From Coleophora flavipennella (taxonomy: Eukaryota; Arthropoda; Insecta; Lepidoptera; Coleophoridae): a DNA stretch of 64,000 nucleotides. Positions 21,754 to 31,949 of this stretch are shown here, one piece after another (the stretch's first letter is position 1; the number at the start of each line of letters is the position of its first letter). Under the pieces are notes generated by a model. That model had not been told where the DNA came from. It did no database searches and saw nothing but the letters and a program-made list of their open reading frames with translations. The position numbers were made by a program, and so were the translations under genes. The stretch is taken from the NCBI GenBank assembly GCA_947284805.1, contig OX369267.1, positions 932,501-996,500 of the forward strand, read 5' to 3'.

Positions 21754-22893
21754 CTAGTTATTGTTTCTCTTCTGAGTCTTAAAGCTAACAGACAGAACCT
21801 GACCATTGAGCGTGTACCCATTGAGCGCTTGGATGGCCATCGCAGCCTCATCATACTCCCTCATATTGACAAATGCAAAGCCTTTGTTTTTCTTGGTCTC
21901 TGGATCCTTAATCACTTTTATTGAGTCAATGGCACCATAAGGGCCAAAGAGTTGCCACAGAGACAGCTCCTCTGTGTCTTCACCAATGTTATAAACATAC
22001 ACGGTTGTTTGATGAGGTGCTGGAGGGGCTCCAAGTAGTGGCACAGGACTGGCTGGTGGTCCCAGTAAAGGCAAGGGTGTGTGATTGGTAGCAGCCATAG
22101 GGTTAAACCGCTGCGTGCCTTTGTTAATGAATGGCAGTGCTTTTCCAGGAGAAGGCAGTAAAGGCGGAGGCGACGGTTGCGCGAAGCCAGGCGCGAAGGC
22201 AGCAGCGCGGGCTCCAAAGGCTGAGGTAAGGCTGGTGCCATTAAAAGCAGCGGGTGATGTTCCATTGAACACGGCTGTTGCTCCATTGTAGGCCATAGGC
22301 GCAGCACCCACCGCTACGCGTGCCGTCGGCCGCGGCGGGTTCTTATTCTGATTGGGCTTATTTGCGAACTTCACGACAACAGGCCCCGCTCCAGGTATGG
22401 GCGATGAACCATTCATGTGTTGAATCGCTTCCTCCGCCATTGCCCGCGTCTCGAAACACACAAACCCTATGCCCTGCGACACTCTACTGTTTGTAATATT
22501 CCCAAATGGCCCGAAGAGCACGTTAAGTCTCTCAAGCGTCATGTCTGGAGGTAGATTGCTTATGTATAGGTTGGACTCCGTGTCCGGTTTGTGGCTGACC
22601 TTGTTCTCTGGATTGAGCAGCGCGAACGAAACCTTCAGCGTCTTGCCTTGCATGAGAAGGCCGTTGAACGCAGCGCGCGCCTTTTCCGCGTCCTCGTGTT
22701 TCTCGTACTCGACGAAACCGTATCCTCGGTTGGCGATCAGCTTGCAACTCTCAATCTTGCCCATAGCGGAGAACAACGCATACATCATGTCGCGCGTCAT
22801 CAGCTCCGGGATATAGTTCACCATAAGCTTTGTCGGCGACACATTGGACGTAGCGTCGCCACCGCCATTCTCCATTTTTACGTCGTTATTCAT
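21754..22893 (-). CDS. ELAV/Hu-family RNA-binding protein, intronless
   Basis: The 379-residue protein has the ELAV plan of two adjacent RRMs, a long hinge and a third RRM. RRM1 spans residues 21-92 (RNP2 LMVNYI, RNP1 RGYGFVEY), RRM2 107-180 (LYISNL, QGIGFVCF), the hinge 181-298 is rich in Ala, Pro and Gly, and RRM3 299-373 (VYVYNI, KGFAFVNM) ends ALNGYTLNGQVLSVSFKT, the closest match to ELAV proteins. Family members bind AU/U-rich RNA and control splicing, polyadenylation and stability, often in neurons. The frame is complete in one exon with a start in good context (ATG AATAAC) and an earlier in-frame stop region upstream. Both RRM1 and RRM2 lack the usual 8-10 residue segment between strands 2 and 3, so this is a divergent paralogue, perhaps an old retrocopy that kept its function. 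I cannot say which Drosophila member (elav, fne, Rbp9) it is closest to. Confidence 0.9.
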   Translation of the reverse strand: MNNDVKMENGGGDATSNVSPTKLMVNYIPELMTRDMMYALFSAMGKIESCKLIANRGYGFVEYEKHEDAEKARAAFNGLLMQGKTLKVSFALLNPENKVSHKPDTESNLYISNLPPDMTLERLNVLFGPFGNITNSRVSQGIGFVCFETRAMAEEAIQHMNGSSPIPGAGPVVVKFANKPNQNKNPPRPTARVAVGAAPMAYNGATAVFNGTSPAAFNGTSLTSAFGARAAAFAPGFAQPSPPPLLPSPGKALPFINKGTQRFNPMAATNHTPLPLLGPPASPVPLLGAPPAPHQTTVYVYNIGEDTEELSLWQLFGPYGAIDSIKVIKDPETKKNKGFAFVNMREYDEAAMAIQALNGYTLNGQVLSVSFKTQKRNNN

Positions 22894-23862
22894 AACAGTC
22901 CACCCTTGTTACGAAAACTACACTACGGAAAACAAAATGTTGATGCAACTCACACAATAAGTCGGTTATTTCATTTGCAACATCGGAAATGAACAAAGGA
23001 TGAACACAAAAAAAAATCACAGGAAAACGCCAACAACGCCGGTTCACTGGGTTCACTTCACTTCGTGTCGTGTCCACGCGACTTCACGCGAGTGAACAAC
23101 GACTTGGGGTTTTTGGCAAATGTTACCAGGATTAGCTTACACTTTTTGAAAATAAATATAACTAAACTAGGTACAAAACTGGAAATCTCTTGGCTGTTCC
23201 AGCTGTTCGTACTTTTTTACTAAATATTTGACGGTATTGTCACTGATGTTTTTTGGTTATCTATCATGAATTGATTTTCATTCCGTAGGTACGCGTCGCG
23301 TGGCAATGACATTTTGTCTTGTACCCCTATCCTACCTACCTAACATAAAAATAGAGAGAGAGATAGTCTATGGATGTGGTCTATGACATGATTTGGACCT
23401 TAAGTACTCCACTCACTATTCATATTCAATTTCAACTTCAATTTGCAGAATCAATCTGCTGAAAGCCGACATATTTAATCGTAATTATTATGTGTGTTGG
23501 GGAATGGGGGCGTGGTGTGGCCCACCCAGCCTTCGATCACCACCCAGCATGCTCTCCGTGTTGTATCGTTCGCGCTAGCAATCTACAAATTGTCTCAACA
23601 GATTGTGTGCGTGTTAAATGATGGATGAGTAGTGCGATTGCCTCAATCTCGGCTCAATCGCGTTCGTGCCGTCGTCACTGTGAGTTAGTGTTGTTCTGTG
23701 CTATACTTGGAGGAAATAACTAGAGGAATAGTATTTATTTGAAAAGTACAGCACTAGCGTGGCCTTAACAACTTACGTGCAACGCAATGTGTTCAAAAGG
23801 GACAGACATACTTAATCTTTCCTGTCTCCAAACGGAACGCAATGAATTGACGCCATTTTATT
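22894..23862. other. 5' flank of the ELAV-like gene, then no gene
   Basis: The first 200 bases hold the likely 5' UTR and promoter of the minus-strand gene; no clear TATA or initiator can be assigned by eye. The remainder has no recognisable coding content. Confidence 0.4.
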
Positions 23863-24534
23863 CAGTGGCGGCGTAGCATGGGTTGGCATCCGGGGCGGTT
23901 TTCTATCGAGCACCCCCAAAATAAATAAAGGTCACCAAGGTCGCGGTCAGAAATTTTCGTGGGGTAAAGAAGAAAATTCCTTGTTTGTTTCAACTCTGGA
24001 CCAGATAGACAACAGGATCTGACTAAAAATAAATTTTAAGGTGTTTTGCGACTATATTGAATGGCTCTCTGCTCCCATTTAATGTCCTAACTACCACACC
24101 TTAGGGGTGCCCATTGCACAAGAAAGCCCATTGGATGCCCATGGCAAGCGTAGCAAGCCCGAAAATTTTTCACTAGATACGTACCGTTTTTTGTGGTTGA
24201 GTTGATATAAATCTATACTGGTGCTCATGAAATTGACTATCGGGCATAAACTACTTGACAACGTGTCAACCAATATCATGATGCAAACGGTAAGTAGAGA
24301 GCGGTGCTCTACGCTCGCTGATGTGTCGCCGTAAAGGGTGACTCCAGGGCGAGCGAAGCGAGCCCGAAAATTTTCGTTTGTGTCTGGTCTTAAAGGGTCT
24401 CTTTTGCTAATATATTTGTTCACTTTATCAAAATTGGCTACTAACTAAACTGCACGAATGGGTAAGTTGGCACCCCTTGGTGATTGGCACCCGGGGCAGA
24501 CCGCCCCCGCCGCCCCCCCTTTACGCCAACACTG
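23863..24534. mobile_element. Non-autonomous hAT-like element with 8-bp target duplication
   Basis: CAGTGGCGGCGTAGC at the left and TACGCCAACACTG at the right are inverted ends in hAT style. ATTTTATT flanks the element exactly on both sides (23855-23862 and 24535-24542), the 8-bp duplication hAT transposases make. The 672-bp interior has GC-rich termini (CACCCGGGGCAGACC) and no transposase. Confidence 0.85.
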
Positions 24535-24663
24535 ATTTTATTTATTTGTGATCACCAGTCTGGTGATCATTGATGTGGTAGTAAAAAATTGTATTTTTGT
24601 TGAATTATTTAAGTGAACTTAAAGCGATTTTATTTTTAAGATAAGATAAACGTGAAAGTTTCA

Positions 24664-24747
24664 TGGCCTGCGTTGTTTACGGCTGTAAAAGCCGTAGTTC
24701 TGGAAGAACAAATGAAGATCGGCACTTGTCTTTTTACAGGCAGGTGT
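24664..24747 (+). pseudogene. THAP zinc-finger N-terminus remnant
   Basis: ATG 24664 opens MACVVYGCKSRSS...HLSFYR, which has the Cys-X4-Cys pair and the following Ser/Phe block of a THAP zinc finger. The frame ends after 27 residues at a stop just after a possible splice donor (CAGGTG). The rest of the domain, including the Cys-X2-His pair, is not found before repeats begin. A THAP-associated coiled-coil segment lies at 26205-26489, so both may derive from one P-element-like transposase or a THAP host gene cut up by insertions. Confidence 0.5.
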
Positions 24748-25069
24748 TTTGAGATACATTTACATATTTTTTACAATGTAACAAAATTTTAATGGAATAT
24801 GATATACGCCTATGTTTGTGCTATTTGTTATTCAATAGACAGAATAATGTAATGCCTTTTTTTGATAAATTTTTGCCAAAATATATTTTGTAGTGTTGTG
24901 CTCGTTAGCGATATTATGTATGCCATACTACCACAAAGCAAATAGACTACAGGGAGCCGGCTTATTTAATGTACCGGATTAAAAAGCCTACCGTAGCGCC
25001 ATGGCTGTCATCACTTCCTATGTTGGTGTCAAAGATGACCCACTACCGGCGTTTCCGAATTATGCTCAA
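24748..25069. other. No gene seen
   Basis: AT-rich sequence between the THAP remnant and the first of two SINEs. Confidence 0.4.
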
Positions 25070-25373
25070 GATCATCATGTCAGCTCATATACGTCCCCAC
25101 CGAGGGGCTCGAGCCTACCCTGAATTAGGGCGACCGGGTCTTAGTCGACCACGCGGGCCCAGTGCGGGTTGGTCGACTTCACACACAACCTTCGAGTTTC
25201 TTCGCAGGCGTGTTGTGCAGGTTTCCTCACGATGTTTTCCTTCACCGTTAAAGCAATCGGAGAGTATATGTACGTAAGTTACGAAAAACTCATTGGTACA
25301 TTGGCCGTCCGGATTTGAACCCGGCACCTCTGGTTAGGACGACCAAGTCGTTACCGGTTGAGCCACCGACGCT
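25070..25373 (-). mobile_element. SINE family 2, full length
   Basis: Minus-strand order: head with GGTGGCTCAACCGGTAACGA and B-box-like GGTTCAAATCC, body with GGTGAAGGAAAACATCGTGA and CGCCTGCGAAGAAACTCGAA, then GTCGACCAACCCGCACTGGG, and tail CCTCGGTGGGGACGTATATG ending AGCTGACATGATGAT. A near-identical copy lies 440 bp to the right in the same orientation. Confidence 0.85.
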
Positions 25374-25506
25374 TGAGCTGTCCCTCAAGATACATTCTAA
25401 TAATTTTCTACCCCCGACGCCAATAGAGGGATGTTATAAGATTAACGTCTGTATCTATCTTTTGCAGCGGAGACCTGCAGAGACAGTTAACCAGTGTTCC
25501 GTCACT

Positions 25507-25806
25507 CACCTATCATCATATCAGCTCATATACGTCCCCACCGAGGGGCTCGAGCCTACCCTCAACTAGGCGATCAGGCCTTAGTCGACCACGCAGGCCC
25601 AGTGCGGGTTGGTCAACTTCACACACAACCTTCGAGTTTCATCGCAGGCGTGTGCAGGTTTCCTCACGATGTTTTCCTTCACCGTTAAAGCAATCGGTAA
25701 GTATGTACGTAAGTTTTGAAAAACTCATTGGTACATTGGCCGTCCAGATTTGAACCCGGCACCTCTGGTTAGAAGAACCGAGTCGTTACCGGTTGAGCCA
25801 CCGACA
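25507..25806 (-). mobile_element. SINE family 2, full length
   Basis: Second copy in the same orientation as 25070-25373. The two differ by few substitutions, so they are either young insertions or a local duplication of the DNA containing one. Confidence 0.85.
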
Positions 25807-26204
25807 CGACACTCACCTATACCTACCGCAAAATATACCTACGTTTAGCGACCCACTCGGACGGGCTCTCGCGAGTCGGGCCGCCACCCACCATGTGTCT
25901 TGGTTAGGTGTAGAACCTCGGGATAGGTAGGTAGGTAATCATTATTATTGTGTGGCCGAACCGCGCTAAGTGGAAGATGGTGGAAGTCTATGTACGAGTA
26001 TAGGTAATAAAAAATATTAAAAAACAGATCTAATAAAACTGGCTAAGTGCGTGTCGGATCATGAACAAAGTAGGGTTCTGTAGTGATAAAAAAATGATTA
26101 AAAAAATGTGTATTGTTGGACAGTGGGAACAAGTAGGTTAATAAATGCGTAGGTATTTTCGTTTTATGAGGAAGTGCAGTATCTGTTACGAAGTAACTAG
26201 TATC
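25807..26204. other. No gene seen
   Basis: Repeat-like sequence including the CACGAAGTAACTAGTATCTC-type fragment near 26190 shared with 17935. Confidence 0.4.
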
Positions 26205-26489
26205 TCATCTGTGAGTCAACCATCAACGTCAAAAAAATTAAGTGTAGAAGTTGTTCCTTCAAAATTATTTACTGAGCCATGCATTGATGATACACCGAGA
26301 AAAAAGAAACTGAAGAAAATTCTTGCTAAACAATTGAAAACATCTGCAAGATGTCTCAAAAAGTTAAAGCTCGGGAGTTTGACAAGTAGTATTTGCGACA
26401 AATCTGTTTATGATTTTGTTTTGTTGTTCACAAATTGTTTGGTTTGTATTTCCAAAAAGAGACCGAGGTATGAAAGTTTGCTTGATTAA
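26205..26489 (+). pseudogene. THAP/P-element-like coiled-coil remnant
   Basis: The open segment has TPRKKKLKKILAKQLKTSAR followed by a Lys/Leu-rich stretch, the kind of basic coiled coil that follows the THAP finger in P-element-like transposases and THAP9-like proteins. It ends at a stop (26487-26489) with no catalytic domain. The assignment rests on this motif and the THAP finger 1.5 kb upstream, and is tentative. Confidence 0.4.
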
Positions 26490-28050
26490 GTAATAATTTG
26501 ACACATAAACAACTGTTATTATTTGTGAGGTGGGCAAACGTAGTGATTATATGCTCTTTGGAGGTGAGGGGACTGTCTGGCTCCGTTGGTTTTCGTGCAA
26601 GTTTCTGAGATTTAAGCAGAGGAAAAAGTAAGTACCTAATTTGTTGTTTGATGATAAAACAATAATAAAACACAAAAATCTATAAACAGTCGCTAGAAGT
26701 TTGTCGATACCTCAAGGGGGTGCCGAAATATATGTCTTCAATCAAACTTCAAAATTAGCCTATTCCGGTGCGTTCATGCTCGGCACGAGATAAAAATCTC
26801 TACACGCTCTCTACAAATGACAGATGAGAGCGCGACCAGTCTTAACTCGCCAGGGCCATACTCGGTGTCAAGATACAACCATTTGTCGCGCTTCGAAGTC
26901 TACATTTGACATTAGTGGGTAGACAAAATGGACCTCATGCTACGCCTGCTGCAGATAATACGTAACTCGTGCATGATGTTGGTAATTACATGTAGGTAGG
27001 TAGATTGATTTGACGCTAAGAAGGCTAAAAATGTTCATCTGAAACATAGACTATGAGTAGATACATAACTGAAATACTTAGGGATTTCAAAAAAATACTA
27101 AGAGAGTATTTGGAAATTAAAGTGCACCTTAGTGCGAATGTTATCTACTAAATTATATATAGGTAGGCATATAATCTGAAAAACCTGGGGATTACAAAAA
27201 AATACCAAGTAGGTGGAAGTGGGGCAGATTGATACACAAAAATTCAAAATGAAATTTTGTCCAGAAAAGTACCTACAAAAATTACGATTTTTTAGACTAA
27301 GCGTGTAGCTAAATTAATCAGCTTTTAAGTATCTATCAAACGTATCATTAAAGTTAGTAGTTAAAATATATATTACATCTTAAGTAAAAAAATATATTTG
27401 TGTCAATGTGCCCCACCTACGGGGCACATAGATGCACCCCTCAGGCGACTTTGATACTAAGTGAGAATTGTATGAAAATGGCTTTAAGCAAACTTATAAA
27501 TATATACCAATTTACTGCCATATCATGATCGGTCTTACATTATTAAGCAAAAAAAACTCTAGTTATATATCAAATGTAACAACTGAAAACATTTTAATCA
27601 TTCTTAGGAACTTTCCTTTACATAAAAATATCACAAGCTATATTCGTTACAAAATATAATAAGGCTAACAAAATTAGCAGACCTTAATAATTAATAAACG
27701 TAAATAATACTAATCAAACTTTCTTACATAAAATTAACAAAACCAGCTTTTCAGCTGAATCAAACAACAAATACGAAAAAAACTACCCTACACAAGTGGC
27801 AAGATTAACCAAAAATATCTACCATAAAAAACATTAGGTGTTAATAAACTCTCCTATATAACGTTGTATGTACTTAAATCGACGGAAAAAGTGTACATAG
27901 ATGATGTACGAGATGTGCCCTTTGATAGATTTGGCTTAGGCAAATCAACACTTGCTTTAATAATAATAATAAATTCATTTATTAAAGTTACTTAAGACTC
28001 ATAGAATGTTAGTAACAATGTGCTTAAAAACTATGTTAGTATTTCTTAAC
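26490..28050. other. AT-rich interval, no gene seen
   Basis: A short inverted block GTGCCCCACCTACGGGGCAC lies near 27409. No open frame carries a recognisable domain. Confidence 0.45.
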
Positions 28051-28640
28051 CTAGAACCTGGTAAAAACAGAATGTAAGTAGTTAAGTATGTGAAACCCTG
28101 CTACAAGATCACTAGAGAAGTGGAGAGCCTGCAGCAGCCGGCTTTGTCTTCTACATATGGGAAAACAAAAACTAAAAAAACCTCGTTTTTTTCTCAGATA
28201 TGACACTTGATACTCTGTCAGATTGTATTTGGAAATTACTTTGGCCACGTAATAAACAACAGATTTCTTCTTTTCAAACTTGATGAGCAGAAAATCATCA
28301 AAATTTACATTTTCAGGACTGAGAGCGTCAAACTCATCAGACGGCCATTCTAAAATTTCTGAATCTTCATTGTCGTCATCACTTAATTTCAAAGACTTAT
28401 TTTCACTGGAATCAGAATCTAGAAATTTTCTTAACGGGCTCATTTCTTTTTAGGTTTTCTGGTTTCTGTGAGACCCAATAAATTCTTTGCCGTTTTCAAC
28501 TCATTTGCTTCCTGCTTCATCAGTTTGACTTCTCATTTCCTTTCCTTTTCTTCATACAACATTTGTATTCTATCTTTCTCTGGTATGTTAGTATAAATCC
28601 TGGATTTCCCCTTTTCTTTTCCTTTCCTAGATGATTTTTC
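28051..28640 (-). pseudogene. C-terminal part of a pogo/Tigger-like transposase, inverted
   Basis: On the minus strand the segment begins with GKSRIYTNIPEKDRIQ, passes through Lys/Glu-rich sequence with stops, and continues in the open frame 28443-28051 with FDDFLLIKFEKKKSVVYYV and YQVSYLRKK. In insect DDE (pogo/Tigger-type) transposase genes this order follows the catalytic domain. Here it faces away from the N-terminal and catalytic part, which starts at about 28630 on the plus strand, so the gene has been broken and inverted near 28625-28640. Confidence 0.55.
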
Positions 28641-29215
28641 AAAGACAAAGCAACAAGAGAAGGCTTTAACTGAATATTTGTTGACATCTAGTTATATGCA
28701 TTAAGGGTTGTGTTTGCAGCAACTTTTAAAGTTGGCTTATGAATTCGCTGAATATTTAGGATGCAAATATCCAGAATCACGGATAAAAAGTAGGATTTAG
28801 AACAAGAAAAAACATGATTAGTGTCAGAAAGTCAGAAAACACAAGCGAAGCAAGAAGTTTTGTACTCAATAAAAACGTAGTCAAGGACTTTTTTGACAAT
28901 TATGAGCAGGTAAAGTTGCGCTACAAATTTACCCCTGCCTGTATTATTAATGTCGATGAAACAGAAATTTACACAGTCTTACCTACGCCTATAGTTTTGG
29001 CTGAAAAGACACCAAGACAATTATAGGACAACTTGTGTCAGCCGAAAGAGGAGAGCTTTTATATTTTGTGGCATATTAAATGCAACAGGCGTTGCGCTTC
29101 CTCCTGTTTATGTCTTTCCTCGTATCCATTTCAAAGAGCAATTTTTACATGGTGCTCCAGAAGGAAGTCTAGGTTTGGCTAACAGGAGCGGCTGTATGAC
29201 TGCAGAATTGTACCT

Positions 29216-29448
29216 TTTTTTTTATTAAAAATTTGAGTGCGTTTGACTGCAACTCACCTGATGGTAAGTGATGATGCAGTCGAGGATGGTACACGCAAAC
29301 TCAAATAATGCCTATTCACTCTTGCCTTGAAGATCCCCAAATTATAGGAATCGGGAAACACTGACGCAGGCAAGGAGTTCCACTCCTGCGCTGTACGCAT
29401 AATAAATATCGAACACATTTAACGCCACACCTCATGCACTAAGGATAA
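29216..29448 (-). mobile_element. 3' end of a CR1/Daphne-like LINE
   Basis: Minus-strand coding ends with EWNSLPASVFPDSYNL and RVPSSTASSLTIR then stop. The 3' UTR includes ATCACTTACCATCAGGTGAG, and the A tail appears as the T run at 29216-29225. It is the best copy of this LINE end in the window and identifies the fragments at 1700 and 16728. Confidence 0.75.
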
Positions 29449-29450
29449 CC

Positions 29451-30418
29451 CATCATCATCATATCAGCCACAAATCGTCCACTGCTAGACAAAGGCCTCC
29501 CCCAAGGATCTCCACGACGACCGGTCCTGCGCTGCCTGCATCCATCGGCTTCCCGCGATTTTCACCAGGTCATCGGTCCACCGCGTGGGAGGCCTGCCTA
29601 CGCTACGTTTTTCGGTGCGCGGTCGCCACTCGAGAACTTTACTGCCCCATCGGCCATCTGTTCTACGAGCTATGTGCCCTGCCCACTGCCACTTCAGTTT
29701 AGCGATTCTGTGAGCTATGTCGGTTACTTTAGTTCTCCTGCGGATCTCCTCGATTCTGATTCGATCACGCAGAGAAACTTCGAGCATAGCACGCTCCATT
29801 GCCCTTTGGGTGACCTTGAGCCTTCTTATGAGGCCCATAGTAAGCGACCATGTCTCAGTTCCGTAAGTCATCACTGGCAACACACACTGGTCAAAGAGCT
29901 TAGTCTTGAGACACTGCGGTATTTGGGACGTGAAGATATTGCGAAGCTTCCCGAACGCTGCCCAGCCGAGTTGGATTCGTCGATTGATCTCTTTCTTGAA
30001 GTTGGACCCGCCTAGCTGGACTGTTTGTCCCAGGTATACATTTTCTTCAACAACTTCCAGTGTAGAGTCTCCAACCTTTAGAGGGGTGGGTGCGACACGG
30101 ACATTTAACATTACTTTCGTCTTGTCCATGTTCATTATAAGGCCCACTTGTTGAGACACTTTACTGAGGGCATCGAGCATTGTGCTTAGGTCTTCCATAG
30201 TCTCAGCCATGACCACGATATAGTGAGCGAATCGGAGGTGGGATATGTACTCGCCGTTGATATTGATGCCGAGTCCACCCCAGTCCAGAAGCTTAAAAAC
30301 TTCTTCCAGGGCGGCGGTGAACAGTTTCGGAGATATAACGTCTCCCTGTCTCACCCCTCGCTGCAACTGGATAGGTTTCGAGTTCTGATCCTGGAGGCGA
30401 ACCGAATAACCCAATTCT
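29451..30418 (-). mobile_element. 5'-truncated RTE-clade LINE
   Basis: The element runs on the minus strand from the middle of the reverse transcriptase to the 3' end GGCTGATATGATGATGATG, typical of lepidopteran RTE elements. It lies inside the pogo-like transposase, next to the LINE tail at 29216-29448. Confidence 0.85.
29485..30414 (-). pseudogene. RTE reverse transcriptase, C-terminal half, active site mutated
   Basis: The open frame of 309 codons contains QLQRGVRQGDVISPKLF, YLGQTVQLGG, LPVMTYGTETWSL, TKVTDIAHRI and the C-terminal KWQWAGHIARR...GRPPTRWTDDLVK of RTE proteins. At the catalytic site the expected FADD reads FAHY, so both aspartates are lost. The upstream RT fingers, the endonuclease and the true start codon are absent. 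It is a dead 5'-truncated copy despite the long open frame. Confidence 0.85.
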
Positions 30419-30600
30419 AATTATTTGTGACAACAACGAATCACATATATTACAATCGCAGCAGTCAACTACTGTCGAGAAAATGGGATTGTCTACCTGT
30501 TTTTACCACCACACACGTCACATAAATTACAACCTTTGGATGTGAGCGTTTTCGGTCCGTTCAAAGGCAAACTGAAAATTGCTTTTAACGATTGACACGT

Positions 30601-31908
30601 TCGAAACATTGGAAAGAAATTGAGGAACTCTCCAGGCTCCGTTCTTAAAAAAAATCATAGATGGCGCTGTCTAGTGTACTTAGCAAAGAGAGTTTAACGA
30701 ACTTAAGTTTTTACTTAGTCAAAGATGGCCTTTTATTCCCCATATGTATTATGTGGGTCTTTTTTAGTGAGAACATTAATCTTCTTTTAAGAGCCAATAA
30801 TAACATTTTTTTTCGGGTCGGTTACGGGATCTGGATGGCATCGTCGCGCCGCCATCTAAATATTATGTAGGTACCACCGCACTCACTGCGCACCGTACAG
30901 ATCAACAGTAGGATAGTTAGGTTAGGTTAGTGTTCATCCGAATGCGAATCCATTATACAATAAAATTGTATAAGCACAATCTTTAAACGACTAAAATTAA
31001 AGTGTCGCGTAAGTATTTGGCACTGCAACACTTATAAATATGTATAATATGTATATCTTAATCTTACTCAATAAATGATCGATCACCATATTATATCAAT
31101 AATAAAAACCCTTCCGTTATTTCGTATGTCAGCGCTAGTACCTACGCCGGTGGCGGCATCGTGCGATATCAAAGGCGTTGCTCTACTGTAGGCAATATCG
31201 CAATACTGTGGCAAAGTATATATATTAGTACTAACGACTGTGGTATAGCGCCCGTGTGTTACCTTACCTTGAGCTTTAGTTACTTTAGTTCTTGTTTGAC
31301 ATATCTGGCCATTCTTATTATCTTCTTTGGTCTGTGCGATGCGATGGATGAATTTGTATAGTAGTGATCTGGGACTTTTTGGCGGGAATTTGTAGCGTTC
31401 AGTTTGTCATTTTTCTTTTATTATCCGAAAAATTACATTTAGTGGTTTTTGATGTAAGTATAATATTGATAGTGTATTTATCAGCGAAGGATCATATAAG
31501 TGTTTCTTGTGTAGGATAATGAAATAAAAGTGTGTATACTGTGTTTAGAGTTCCCACAAGAAGTCCGAGCAAGCTTTATTTTGCTAGAGTATTTAGGTTA
31601 GGTTAGTTTATAGACAATGATATGATGTGAACGTGAAGAAACTACTGAAAATTACTGAAGACGTGAATTCTACAAATGAATACTACTGAAAAACATATAC
31701 TGAAGACTAGGCGGTATGGCCAATTAGCCTTAGCCTGCCCTAAAAGGGCGAAGAAAGAAAAAAAAGTAGTAGTGATCTGTGGGATGAATGTTGTTTGTTT
31801 TTACCAAAAGGTTAATTGGTTTTTACTCGAATTTCCTTAATTTCCTTTGCATTTTCTTGTGATTTTGAATAAATTTTACCATCGATCCTTAAACCAGGAG
31901 CACAAACT
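30601..31908. other. Intergenic sequence and likely promoter / 5' UTR of mRpL33
   Basis: No coding content recognised. TTAGGTTAGGTTAG words occur at about 30918 and 31594. The transcription start of the downstream gene cannot be placed by eye. A short fragment at 31710-31745 (GGCGGTATGGCCAATTAGCC) looks repeat-derived. Confidence 0.4.
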
Positions 31909-31949
31909 ATGTTTCTAACAAATATTTTGTTGAAGAAAGCGAAAAGCAA
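31909..31949 (+). CDS. mRpL33: mRpL33 exon 1
   Basis: Codes MFLTNILLKKAKS plus two bases of the next Lys codon. The start fits the N-terminus of insect relatives, and GTAAGT follows directly. Confidence 0.88.

Larger units (their letters stand above)
28630..30600 (+). pseudogene. pogo/Tigger-like DDE transposase, split by insertions
   Basis: The plus-strand remnant begins with a KQQEKALTEYLLTSSYM-type DNA-binding helix and KLAYEFAEYLG, continues through VKDFFDNYEQVKLRYKFTP and IINVDETEIYTVLP (first catalytic Asp in NVDET) and, after a frame change near 29020, GQLVSAERGELLYF and LANRSGCMTAELY to about 29215. It then stops at a LINE tail and an RTE element and resumes at about 30419 with ICDNNESHI (second catalytic Asp), FLPPHTSHKLQPLDVSVFGP, and a stop. 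The C-terminal part lies inverted at 28051-28640. Some 20 residues are missing at the insertion site. Confidence 0.7.

Noticed and set aside
22085..22992. Plus-strand frames of 68-133 codons over the ELAV-like gene
   Set aside because: They are antisense shadows of GC-rich coding sequence and show no motif.
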